Assembly: GCA_046160865.1 (NCBI GenBank)
Contig: JBJXHG010000162.1
Location: forward strand, 1-31,425
Length of the DNA: 31,425 nucleotides
DNA from: JBJXHG01 sp046160865
GTDB taxonomy: Bacteria > Planctomycetota > UBA1135 > GCA-002686595
Reading direction: 5' to 3'
The notes under the pieces were generated by a model. That model made no database searches and had not been told where the DNA came from. It was given only the letters and a program-made list of their open reading frames with translations. Positions 7,862 to 15,795 of this stretch are shown here, in pieces (position 1 is the stretch's first letter; each line of letters starts with the position of its first letter). The position numbers were made by a program, and so were the translations under genes.

Positions 7862-10216
7862 TCAATCGGGTTCGCGTTTGGCGCGGAAGACGAGCTCCGC
7901 GCCGCCGGCACTCGACTGCATGGCCGGCTCGAAGCTCCAGCGGCGGCCGTCGATCACGCACGACGAGAGTCCGACGGCCAGCCGGCCCGGATGGTCGAGC
8001 ACGACCGAACCCGCGCGTTCCTCGCCCACCGACACCGACGCAAACGTGAGCGCGTGCCAACCGCCGCCTTCGATCTCCGTGTAGACGTTCGCTCGCAGGT
8101 CGATCGTGTCCGGCTCCGCGGGCAACCCCTCGATGCGAAAGTGCGTCTTCGCGCTCGCGCTCACTTCAACCCGCACGCACGACGACGCCGTCGCTTCACG
8201 CACGTCGACACGCACCGAGCCGATCTCGTCGACGGCGACGTTCAGCTCCGTGACGTCGTCCGAGATCCAGCCGTGCCAGACGTCCCCCGGCACTTCGAGC
8301 GACTTGCCGTGCTCGGTGCCGAACACGCGGAACGCGCGCACAGGCAGCTGCGTGCGCGCGTCGACGACGCACAGCGCGACGTTGCGGAGCGCCGGCACGG
8401 TGAGCACGTGCTCGTCCGCGCCTTCGACGCGAATCTCGAAGTGCGCTCCGCGGTAGAGCGTCCAGCCCGGTTCGCTCGGCGCGAACGCGTCGCCGAGATC
8501 GACATCGACCTCGCCGTGGCCGCGCTTCATGCCGCGCGCAACGAACTCGCCGCGCGTATCCGTGACGCCGCTCACGCTCGGCCACGAACGCCCGACGTTC
8601 CAGCCCGCCACACGCGGCTTCGCGGCGAGCCGCCGCGCGGTCTCGCGATCGGGCGGCGACGATGCACGGACGAGGAGGCCGGCAACGGGTGCGCCCGATG
8701 AATTGACGCAGCGGAGTGTGACGTCGAATGCGCGCTCGAGCACGATGTCGACGTCTTCGTCTGCGCTCGGAGGAGTCCGCTCGCCTGGCCAGGAGGCCGT
8801 CACGCTCGAATGCCCCGCCGCGTCGACGCGCACGGAGCGGAGCTCGTCCGCGATCGGCACCGCGATCGTGCCGCTCGCGTCGGCGCGGACGACGAGTTCG
8901 CCCATGTCCTCGCGACGAGCTCGCGCCCGCGCGCTGCGCATCGGCGCTCCGTCCTCGTCACGCACGTGCAGCCGCACGCACGGCGCGCGGGACATCGCGA
9001 GTTCGATGCGCGGCGGCGTTTCGAGTGGAGCGATCGACGCCGTCGCACGCTCGCCGCACGCGTTGATGGCCTCGATTGCGACGGCAATGCCGAGCGGGAG
9101 GTCGACCGTCGTGCTCGAGCCCGACGCGATCTCGATTGGCGACACGGTCGCGTAAGGCGACGTGTCGAACGGAGAGCGGAACGTGACGAGCGCGCCGTCT
9201 TCGCAGTCGCGCGGATCGACGATCGCGACCTCGACCGTACGGCGGCCGAGCAAGCACACGTCGTCGCTGGCCAGATCGCCCAAGCGCAGCCAGCTCGAGC
9301 ACGTCGTCGTCGACTCCGCGCGCAATGGCTCGTCCGCGGCGATCCACACGGGAACGAGCACGACGTTCTCGTCCGCGCGCGCCGATGCGAGCAAGTAGCC
9401 GTCCAGACTGCTCAGGAGCACGCCGTACACGGGCGTCGAGTCGACACACGAGCGGAAGCGCAGCGTGCGGCCGGCGCCAGTCGAGCGGTGCATCACGACG
9501 TCGATCTGCTCGCTCGCGCCGCCGGACAGCGTGCGTCTCTCGCGCTCGTAGCCTTCGGCGAGGAACACCGCAGTGCCGCAGTCCGCTGCGCAGCCCTCGA
9601 ACGCGAGGGATCCGTCGGCCGCGGCGCGCGCGGTGCACGTCACGGCGCGCTCCGTACGTGCGTCCGAAGGCTGCGCGATCCAGCGTCCTTCCGCGCCGGC
9701 GATTCCGCGGCCTTCGATGTCGATCACGCGGAAGCGGCGAACGCCGACACGTTGTGCGAAGACGACCGTGCGCTCGCCCTCCGCGACGCGCACCTCGTCC
9801 GCCGTCGCGCGCCACGCCCCATCGCCGGAGCGCAGCGACCACGAGCCCGACGGAAGGGTGACGACACCACCCACGTCGGTCGTGAGCTCGAGCGCGTGCT
9901 CGCCATCGGCACTCAGGCGCCAGCGCGACTCGCGGATCGGCCGACGCTCGAGCAACGACAGGAACTGGATCGAGCTCGAGGACACGGCTTGCGGCATGCT
10001 CGCGACCGGCGCTGCGTCGGCCGCATCGCGCTCGCTCTCCAATGACGCCGCGCCCGCGAGCTCGTCGTCGTCCGGCGGCGGTTGGCTCGTCGCGACCGGG
10101 GCATCCTCGCGCGCGCCATCACCACGCGGCGCCGAGGGACCACGCAGCACGAGCCACAGCGCGCACACGAGCGCGAGCCCGCACGCAAACAACGCCGCGC
10201 CGCGCACTCTCGTCAT
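7862..10216 (-). CDS. Membrane-anchored beta-sandwich (carboxypeptidase regulatory-like) protein
   Basis: The product is 784 aa. The chosen ATG at 10216 puts a single N-terminal membrane segment at about residues 6-25 (LFACGLALVCALWLVLRG), followed by a Pro/Asp/Ala-rich linker; an upstream in-frame ATG would place 42 basic residues first. The rest is extracytoplasmic and built from repeated beta-rich segments with the C..L.V.D..G.P....V..A pattern of carboxypeptidase regulatory-like or Ig-like folds (CVRLHVRDEDGAPM; FDVTLRCVNSSGAPVAGLLV; VALCVVDARTQLPVRAFRV). No catalytic motif is visible. It sits downstream of the transglutaminase-like gene on the same strand, separated by a palindromic repeat. 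Role unknown; envelope scaffold or binding protein is a guess. Confidence 0.75.
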   Translation of the reverse strand: MTRVRGAALFACGLALVCALWLVLRGPSAPRGDGAREDAPVATSQPPPDDDELAGAASLESERDAADAAPVASMPQAVSSSSIQFLSLLERRPIRESRWRLSADGEHALELTTDVGGVVTLPSGSWSLRSGDGAWRATADEVRVAEGERTVVFAQRVGVRRFRVIDIEGRGIAGAEGRWIAQPSDARTERAVTCTARAAADGSLAFEGCAADCGTAVFLAEGYERERRTLSGGASEQIDVVMHRSTGAGRTLRFRSCVDSTPVYGVLLSSLDGYLLASARADENVVLVPVWIAADEPLRAESTTTCSSWLRLGDLASDDVCLLGRRTVEVAIVDPRDCEDGALVTFRSPFDTSPYATVSPIEIASGSSTTVDLPLGIAVAIEAINACGERATASIAPLETPPRIELAMSRAPCVRLHVRDEDGAPMRSARARARREDMGELVVRADASGTIAVPIADELRSVRVDAAGHSSVTASWPGERTPPSADEDVDIVLERAFDVTLRCVNSSGAPVAGLLVRASSPPDRETARRLAAKPRVAGWNVGRSWPSVSGVTDTRGEFVARGMKRGHGEVDVDLGDAFAPSEPGWTLYRGAHFEIRVEGADEHVLTVPALRNVALCVVDARTQLPVRAFRVFGTEHGKSLEVPGDVWHGWISDDVTELNVAVDEIGSVRVDVREATASSCVRVEVSASAKTHFRIEGLPAEPDTIDLRANVYTEIEGGGWHALTFASVSVGEERAGSVVLDHPGRLAVGLSSCVIDGRRWSFEPAMQSSAGGAELVFRAKREPD

Positions 10217-10287
10217 GCGCGGCGCGGCTTCTCGCGAGCCGGATCCGTCCTCGGAAAGGGAACACGGTCGCACGCGACGGGTTCTAC

Positions 10288-10446
10288 CAGCCCGCGGTGA
10301 ACGTGCTTCGCGTTTGAACTCGGCCCGTTTGTGCCGGCGCACGGAGCGCGACCGCAGGCGAATCCTCGCGATTCGCCGCGGATCGAGCGACGCAGCGCCG
10401 ACGCAAACGGGCCGAGTTCGGACCGAGTGACTTTCGCCACGGGTGC
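10288..10446. repeat. Dispersed palindromic element, copy 1
   Basis: This imperfect palindrome begins a few bases beyond the stop codon of the transglutaminase-like gene (- strand) and fills most of the gap to the next gene. Main arms are 10317-10340 and 10395-10418 (AACTCGGCCCGTTTG perfect, then two weaker positions). Weaker flanking arms extend it to about 10288 and 10446 (CCCGCGGTGAA against CCCGTGGCGAA on the other strand). An inner hairpin lies at 10357-10377 (GGCGAATC/GATTCGCC). A second copy with the same layout and core lies at 26604-26774. Confidence 0.85.
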
Positions 10447-10450
10447 TACC

Positions 10451-11506
10451 TCACTTCGCGGCGGCGACCTTGGGCGTCAAGTCCTGGAAGCGGATCGTGC
10501 GTCCGAGCTTTGACGGCGTGCCGTCGGCCGCGGGCAGGACGTCGACGGGCTTGCCGTCGATCTCCGCCCAACCGCACAGCATCGTCTCGATCGAAGCCGC
10601 CTTCTGCTTCGGCACGAGATCGAGCGTGCGACCTTGCCACAGCCACACGCGGCGCGCGTCGAGCGTGCCGTAGTTCGCGACACGCGCGCTCGCATCGCCC
10701 GCGTCCGCGACGACGATGTCGGTCGGGACCCACCCGGCGTCGGGCAGGTAGAACTCGACCCAGCAGCGGTAGCTCGGATCGTATTCCGTGTCTTCCTTCG
10801 CGGCGTTGAGCCGGTAGCCGAATTGAATGCGCGCGGGGATGCCTTGCGCGCGCGCCGCGGCGATGAACAGCGCGTGCAAGTCGGTGCAGCAGCCGCCGCC
10901 GTTCGTCAGGCAATCCTCGGCCGCACCGCGACCGCAGTGGGGCTTCGTCGCGTCCTTGGAGTAGTGGTCGGCGGCGTCCGCAACCGCGTCGAGCAAGCGC
11001 ACGGCCTTGCGGCGCGGATCGGTTTCTTGCGCGCACGCTTTGCTCGCGAGCTCGATGACGCGCGCGTCGGCCATCATGAGCGGCGCGTCGCGGCGCAGCT
11101 CGTCGGCGAAGAGCGCCGGCTGCAGCTCGCGCGAAGAAGACGCGGACAAGTCGTAGCTCGGCGATTGGCGCACGACCGTCGTCTCGACGACGACTTGCAG
11201 CGAGCCGGGTCCCTTGCCCGTCGCGACGATCATCTCGCCGCCGGAGTTCGGCTGCTTCTCGAACTTCCAGCCGGCGGGCGCGTCGACGACGCGCCGGTCG
11301 AGCACGCGCTGCCACGCGCCGTCGGTGGGAATCGGCACCCACAGCCGCGCCTCGCGCGCGCCGTCGGGAACGTCCTTCAACGTGACCGTCTGTCGAATGC
11401 GATACACGCGCGTGTCGGCGATGCGCGGAGCGGAGATGGTCGAATCGAGCGGTGCGGCGAAGCTCGCGGGGACGAGCGACAAGAGGAACGGAAGGAAGGA
11501 GAGCAT
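10451..11506 (-). CDS. Secreted transglutaminase-like protein with altered core triad
   Basis: The product is 351 aa. The ATG at 11506 begins a signal peptide (MLSFLPFLLSLVPASFAAP). The transglutaminase-like core spans about residues 180-270: the Cys-bearing segment GGCCTDLHALFIAAARAQGIPAR is followed by FGYRLN and then YRCWVEFYLPDAGWVPTDI. In this family the second motif normally reads HCW/HAW before EFY, with the His as part of the Cys-His-Asp triad; here Arg stands in the His position, while the Asp of WVPTD is kept. A C-terminal GRTLDLVPKQ...LCGWAEIDGKPVDV stretch is family-like. It may be an inactive or redirected member acting on periplasmic peptides. It lies immediately upstream of the beta-sandwich gene, perhaps co-transcribed. 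Confidence 0.8.
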   Translation of the reverse strand: MLSFLPFLLSLVPASFAAPLDSTISAPRIADTRVYRIRQTVTLKDVPDGAREARLWVPIPTDGAWQRVLDRRVVDAPAGWKFEKQPNSGGEMIVATGKGPGSLQVVVETTVVRQSPSYDLSASSSRELQPALFADELRRDAPLMMADARVIELASKACAQETDPRRKAVRLLDAVADAADHYSKDATKPHCGRGAAEDCLTNGGGCCTDLHALFIAAARAQGIPARIQFGYRLNAAKEDTEYDPSYRCWVEFYLPDAGWVPTDIVVADAGDASARVANYGTLDARRVWLWQGRTLDLVPKQKAASIETMLCGWAEIDGKPVDVLPAADGTPSKLGRTIRFQDLTPKVAAAK

Positions 11507-11613
11507 GCGGCAGATGCTAGCAGGCCCCGCCGCCCTTCATAAGTCCCGCCTTGGGCGTGATGCCCCGTCGTTACCGACTGGATTCGCGGAACGGCGTGGA
11601 GACGCATGTTCGA

Positions 11614-11778
11614 TCACCCGCGGTCCGAGGCGCGACAGACCGAGACCTTCAGGAGCACTTCGCTGCCCGGGACCAGGACGCGAAACCGGCTCCGTGAACT
11701 CCACGCTGTCCGTCGCTGGCGCCGTCCTCACGACCGAGGTGCCCGTGACGTTCCGACTCGAACCGAGCACACGGCGGA
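11614..11778 (-). pseudogene. Frameshifted 3' remnant of an unidentified secreted-type gene
   Basis: Between the kinase stop and the transglutaminase start, the minus strand reads as coding-like sequence in two joined frames. From about 11778 to 11681 one frame gives NVTGTSVVRTAP then TDSVEFTEPVS with mostly G/C third positions. At about 11680 that signature moves to another frame, giving VLVPGSEVLLKVSVCRASDRG and a TGA at 11614-11616. Third positions are 19/21 G/C after the shift, while the original frame becomes A/T-ending there. This fits a decayed C-terminal beta-strand end of a gene whose 5' part is gone. It could also be chance in GC-rich DNA; no start codon is assignable. Confidence 0.4.
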
Positions 11779-13614
11779 TCACGAGCGCGACGCAGCGCGC
11801 TCGCCACGCGCTGCGGCCACCAGCGCGATCGCGCACACGGCCGTCAGCGTGATCACGAGCACCGCGACGACGCCGAGCGCGCCGCGCACGCCGGAGCGCG
11901 AGCGCTCCACCTCGGCGTCGAGCGGCCGCACGATCTCGAGCACGCCGCGCACCTCGCCGACGTGCCAGTCCTGCTTCGGACTGTCGGGGTGCGAGTTGTG
12001 GCACTGCACGCAGGATTCGCCCATGCGGCGCGCGACGGCGTAGCGCAGCACGGGCCGGCCGTCGATCGTCGTGATCTCGGACACGGGCTGCTCGGGATTC
12101 ACGCGCAGCGCCGCCATCGCGCGCCGGCCGAATTCGTCGAGCGACGGCGCACCGCGGAAGCGGAACGGCAAGTCGCTGTAGTGCTTCACGAGCGTCGATC
12201 CCTCTTCGCTGATGCGACCTGCGAGCTCGGTCAGAAACGTCGCGGGCAGCGGGATCGCGCCTGCTCGCGCTTGCCAGTCGTGCGTGACTTCGACGTGCGC
12301 GCGATCGACGCGCGCCGCGACGGCGGACGAGTAGAGCCCGTTCACCGTCTCGAGCATGCGCGCCTTCGTGGCCGCGTCGTCGAGCGCCGCTTGCACGACG
12401 AGCGCCGAGCCGAGCGACGACAGCCGCCACAGGCCGATCGACGCGCCGCACGTCACCGCGACGAGCAGCGCCGCGATCCACGGGTAGCGCCGGCACCAGC
12501 GCAGCGTGCGCGCGGCCGCCGAGAGCTTCAGCACCGAGACCGGGCGTCCCGCGAGCCACGCGCGCAAGTCGTCGCGGAGTGCCGTCGCGTCGCGGTAACG
12601 CAGGCGCGGATCGCGCTCCATCGCCTTCGCGCAGATCGCGCGCAGCTCGGCCGGCGCGCTGGGAGCGAGTTCGTCGAGCGCCTTCGGCGGGCCCTCGATC
12701 ACCCACTTGAGGAGCGTGTGCACCGACGTCGTCACGCCTGGCGGCGTGTACGGCGCATGACCGGCGAGCCAGTGGTAGAGGATCGCGCCGATCGAGTACA
12801 CGTCGGAACGCGCGTCGAGCTCGTCGATCGCGCCGCGGGCTTGCTCGGGCGCCATGTACGCCGGCGTCCCGAACACTGCGCCCGCGATCGTGACGCCGCT
12901 CTTCGTGTCGGCGGGACCGGCAATCACCGAGCGCGTCATCTCGGACACCGTGGAGACGGTGCTGCCTTCGCGCTGATCGAGCACCTTCGCGACGCCCCAG
13001 TCCATCACGTAGACCTCGCCGAAGCGGCCGGTCATCACGTTCTGCGGCTTCAGGTCGCGGTGCACGACGCCCTTCGCGTGCGCGTACGCCATCGCGTCGC
13101 ACATTTTCACGAGCGCTTCGACGACGCGCTCTTCGCTCCAGCCGTCCACGCGCTTGCGCGCGACCTCGAACACGTCGGCGAGATGTCGGCCGCGCACGAG
13201 TCGCATCGTGAAGTAGATGCAGCCGTGCGCGTCGATGCCGATCTCGTGCAGCGGGACGATGCCGGGGTGATCGAGCTGTCCGGTCACGCGCGCCTCGTCG
13301 AGGAAACGCGCCAGCATCACGGGATCGTGCGCGTCGGAGTCGGCGCCTCCGCGCCGACGCACGACCTTCATCGCGAGCGCGCGCTTCAGGTCCGTATCGC
13401 GCACGCGGTACACGATGCCCATGCCGCCGCGACCGATCTCCTCCTCGAGGACGTAGCGCTCGCGCGCTTGCTCGGTCGCGAGATCGGCCAAGCGCTCGCG
13501 CGCAAGCCGCTCGCCATCGTCTTCGGACGGAGCACCGCGCGCGAGTCCGGCCATTCGCAAGAGCCCGGCCAGCAACGAGCTGTCGACTCGGGGGAAGTGG
13601 TCGGGGTCGGTCAT
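11779..13614 (-). CDS. Ser/Thr protein kinase with C-terminal periplasmic haem-c (DUF3365/Tll0287-like) sensor domain
   Basis: The product is 611 aa. The cytoplasmic kinase domain (about 54-330) has the Gly loop GRGGMG at 61-66, Lys83, catalytic loop HRDLKPQN with Asp187, DWG (for DFG) at 205-207 and APE at 255-257. A first membrane segment spans about 379-396. The region 405-570 resembles DUF3365 and carries the haem-c motif CVQCH at 535-539. A second membrane segment lies at about 578-600, leaving a short cytoplasmic tail. Such haem domains are thought to sense redox state or small gases; here the signal would cross the membrane to a Hanks-type kinase. Its N-terminus starts 13 bp inside a 364-bp divergent promoter region shared with the reductase gene. 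No clear ribosome site is seen, so the start is moderately sure. Confidence 0.88.
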   Translation of the reverse strand: MTDPDHFPRVDSSLLAGLLRMAGLARGAPSEDDGERLARERLADLATEQARERYVLEEEIGRGGMGIVYRVRDTDLKRALAMKVVRRRGGADSDAHDPVMLARFLDEARVTGQLDHPGIVPLHEIGIDAHGCIYFTMRLVRGRHLADVFEVARKRVDGWSEERVVEALVKMCDAMAYAHAKGVVHRDLKPQNVMTGRFGEVYVMDWGVAKVLDQREGSTVSTVSEMTRSVIAGPADTKSGVTIAGAVFGTPAYMAPEQARGAIDELDARSDVYSIGAILYHWLAGHAPYTPPGVTTSVHTLLKWVIEGPPKALDELAPSAPAELRAICAKAMERDPRLRYRDATALRDDLRAWLAGRPVSVLKLSAAARTLRWCRRYPWIAALLVAVTCGASIGLWRLSSLGSALVVQAALDDAATKARMLETVNGLYSSAVAARVDRAHVEVTHDWQARAGAIPLPATFLTELAGRISEEGSTLVKHYSDLPFRFRGAPSLDEFGRRAMAALRVNPEQPVSEITTIDGRPVLRYAVARRMGESCVQCHNSHPDSPKQDWHVGEVRGVLEIVRPLDAEVERSRSGVRGALGVVAVLVITLTAVCAIALVAAARGERAASRS

Positions 13615-13978
13615 CGCACGCGCACGACGCGCGCCGATGTTAGCGCGCGTTCCTCAACACGTCCGGCGCGAGGTTGCGCCGGCGCGTTCGGAGCAAGAGC
13701 CTTCGGAGCACGTCCTGCGTGTCTCGCCGCGGGCGGAGGGCGAGCGAGCTGGTGCAGTGCAAGGCGAGCCGACGACACCGACACGCGCGGGAGGTTCGGG
13801 CGCCAGAGCAGCCGACCGAAGCCCGGCCTGGTGTGAGGACGTGCTCTTGGCCCAGGTCTATCACCACGTCCGACCGCGACCACAGCAGGGCCTGGTGAGA
13901 AGTGCGCGCCGGCGCGCGAAGCCGGGCTCGCGTGGGTACGATCCGGCGCGGCTCGCAGGAAACTCTGGAGGCAATGCG
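13615..13978. other. Divergent intergenic region between kinase and reductase genes
   Basis: This 364-bp stretch contains no supportable gene: an open frame runs through it into the reductase, but its codon third positions are mixed. It contains a perfect GC palindrome (GCGCGCCGGCGCGC, 13904-13917) and a repeated GCCTGGTG motif (near 13825 and 13890). TGGAGG at 13966-13971 is the ribosome site for the reductase. Promoters for both genes must lie here, but I cannot assign them. Confidence 0.5.
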
Positions 13979-15073
13979 ATGAGCGACACGAAGACCGCCG
14001 TCCAATCGGCAACACGCACCTATTCGTCCAAGGCCTACGGTGCCCCGAGCGCGACGGCGCGCTTGGCGCCCATCACGATCGAGCGTCGCGCGCCTGGGCC
14101 GCAGGACGTGCAGATCGACATCCTCTACAGCGGCGTGTGCCACTCCGACTTGCACCAGGTGCGCGACGAGTGGAAGAGCGCGATGCCGACCGTGTATCCG
14201 TGCGTGCCCGGCCACGAGATCGCCGGTCGCGTCGCGAAGGTCGGCAGCGGCGTGAAAAAGTTCAAGGAAGGCGACCTCGTCGCCGTCGGCTGCATGGTCG
14301 ACTCGTGCCGCACGTGCGCGAACTGCCGCGCCGGCTTCGAGCAGTACTGCGAGCAGATGCCGACGTTCACGTACAACTTCCCCGACAAGCACCTCGGCGG
14401 CGTCACGTTCGGCGGCTACGCGGACAGCATCGTCGTCGACGAAGCGTTCGTGCTGCACGTGCCGAAGTCGCTCGATCTCGCCGGCACCGCGCCGCTCTTG
14501 TGCGCCGGCATCACGACGTACTCGCCGCTCCGGCACTGGAAAATTGGCCGTGGGCACAAGGTCGGCGTCGTCGGTCTCGGTGGACTCGGCCACATGGCGG
14601 TCAAGTTCGCGCACGCGCTCGGCGCGCGCGTCGTCCTGTTCACGACGTCGCCGGGCAAGACCGTGGACGCCGTCCGGCTCGGTGCGGACGAGGTCGTGCT
14701 CTCGAAGAACGCGGCCGAGATGCAGAAGCACACCGCGAGCTTCGACTTCATCCTCGACACGGTCTCGGCCGTGCACGATCTGAACGCGTACCTCGAGCTG
14801 CTCAAGCTCGACGGCACGCTGACGCTCGTCGGCGCGCCGTCCGAGCCCGTGCCGCTGGGCGTGTTCAGCCTCTTGTTCAAGCGCCGTCGACTCGCCGGCT
14901 CCGCGATCGGCGGCATCCGCGAGACGCAGGAGATGCTCGACTTCTGCGCCGAGCACGGCCTCACCGCGGACATCGAGAAGATTCGCGTGCAGGAGATCAA
15001 CGAAGCGTACGCGCGCTTGCTGAAGAGCGACGTGAAGTACCGCTTCGTGATCGACATGGCGTCGATGAAGTAG
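13979..15073 (+). CDS. Zinc-dependent NAD(P) alcohol dehydrogenase / aldehyde reductase (YahK/cinnamyl-ADH type)
   Basis: The product is 364 aa, starting at ATG 13979 after the ribosome site TGGAGG. It is a full-length medium-chain dehydrogenase. Catalytic zinc ligands are Cys54 (GVCHSD), His79-Glu80 (PGHE) and Cys175 (LLCAGITTYSP); the structural zinc site is Cys110, Cys113, Cys116 and Cys124. The Rossmann motif is GLGGLGH (199-205). After the second beta strand the sequence TTSPGK, with no acidic residue, suggests NADPH rather than NADH. Members of this subfamily reduce a broad range of aldehydes to alcohols in the cytoplasm. It is divergent from the haem-kinase gene and converges on the pseudouridine synthase gene with only 29 bp between; a functional link is not shown. 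Confidence 0.92.
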   Translation: MSDTKTAVQSATRTYSSKAYGAPSATARLAPITIERRAPGPQDVQIDILYSGVCHSDLHQVRDEWKSAMPTVYPCVPGHEIAGRVAKVGSGVKKFKEGDLVAVGCMVDSCRTCANCRAGFEQYCEQMPTFTYNFPDKHLGGVTFGGYADSIVVDEAFVLHVPKSLDLAGTAPLLCAGITTYSPLRHWKIGRGHKVGVVGLGGLGHMAVKFAHALGARVVLFTTSPGKTVDAVRLGADEVVLSKNAAEMQKHTASFDFILDTVSAVHDLNAYLELLKLDGTLTLVGAPSEPVPLGVFSLLFKRRRLAGSAIGGIRETQEMLDFCAEHGLTADIEKIRVQEINEAYARLLKSDVKYRFVIDMASMK

Positions 15074-15102
15074 CGTCCACGCGGCGGCGCGCTGGATGCG
15101 GG

Positions 15103-15795
15103 CTACCCGGAGCTCGGCCAGCCGCGCCACACGTCGAGTTCCGGCAGCGGACACTCGAACACGAGGCGCTCCTTGCGCGTCGGGTGCTCGAGCTCCAGGC
15201 GCTTCGCGTGCAGCGCGACGCTCTTGTCCGGGAGCGGCTCGCGCGCGCCATAGCGCAAGTCGCCGAGCAATGGCGTACCGAGCGTCGCGGCGCACACGCG
15301 CAACTGGTGCGCACGTCCGGTGCGCGGCTCGAACTCGTACAGCGTCGATCCGTCCTTGCGCGCCAGCACGCGCCAGCGCGTCACCGCCTCCTTCGCGCCG
15401 GGCGCACCGCGATCGAGGACTAGCACGCGATTCTGAATCGGCTCCTTGCGCAGCCACTGCACGAGCTCACCTTCGTCCGCGCGCGGCGCGCCCGCACCGA
15501 CCGCCCAGTACAGCTTGCGCACGCCGTGCGCGCGAAATTGCTCGGACAAGCGTGCGGCCGCCTTGCTCGTGCGCGCGAACACGACGACGCCCGACACGGG
15601 CTGATCGAGGCGATGCACGATGCCGAGGAACGCGCGGCCGGGCTTCTGGAACTCGCGGGCGATCCACTCGCGCGCGAGATCGAACAAGCTCGCGCGTCCG
15701 CTCTCGTCGGGAACGGACGGCACGCCGGCGCGCTTCACGACGGCCAGCACGTGGTTGTCACAGTGCAGGACGTCGAGCTCTCCGTGCGCGCTCAT
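15103..15795 (-). CDS. RluA-family RNA pseudouridine synthase
   Basis: The product is 230 aa with the family signature HRLDQPVSG at 61-69 (Asp64 is the catalytic residue), YWAVGAG, and the RTGRAHQLRVCAATLGTPLLGDLRYG block near the C-terminus. It lacks an S4 domain, so it resembles the short RluA/TruC-like branch; the target uridine cannot be told from sequence. Its ATG (15793-15795) overlaps the stop of the upstream methyltransferase by 4 nt (ATGA), indicating translational coupling. Both genes look like RNA-modification enzymes. Confidence 0.92.
   Translation of the reverse strand: MSAHGELDVLHCDNHVLAVVKRAGVPSVPDESGRASLFDLAREWIAREFQKPGRAFLGIVHRLDQPVSGVVVFARTSKAAARLSEQFRAHGVRKLYWAVGAGAPRADEGELVQWLRKEPIQNRVLVLDRGAPGAKEAVTRWRVLARKDGSTLYEFEPRTGRAHQLRVCAATLGTPLLGDLRYGAREPLPDKSVALHAKRLELEHPTRKERLVFECPLPELDVWRGWPSSG

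Noticed and set aside
10331..10513. Small open frame whose peptide (RPQANPRD, then RRSADANG) recurs at 26648 onward as RPQANPRD, then RRRADTNG
   Set aside because: The peptide similarity comes from the DNA palindrome copied at both sites; the stem structure explains the conservation, and the frames have no start signals or coding-like codon use.
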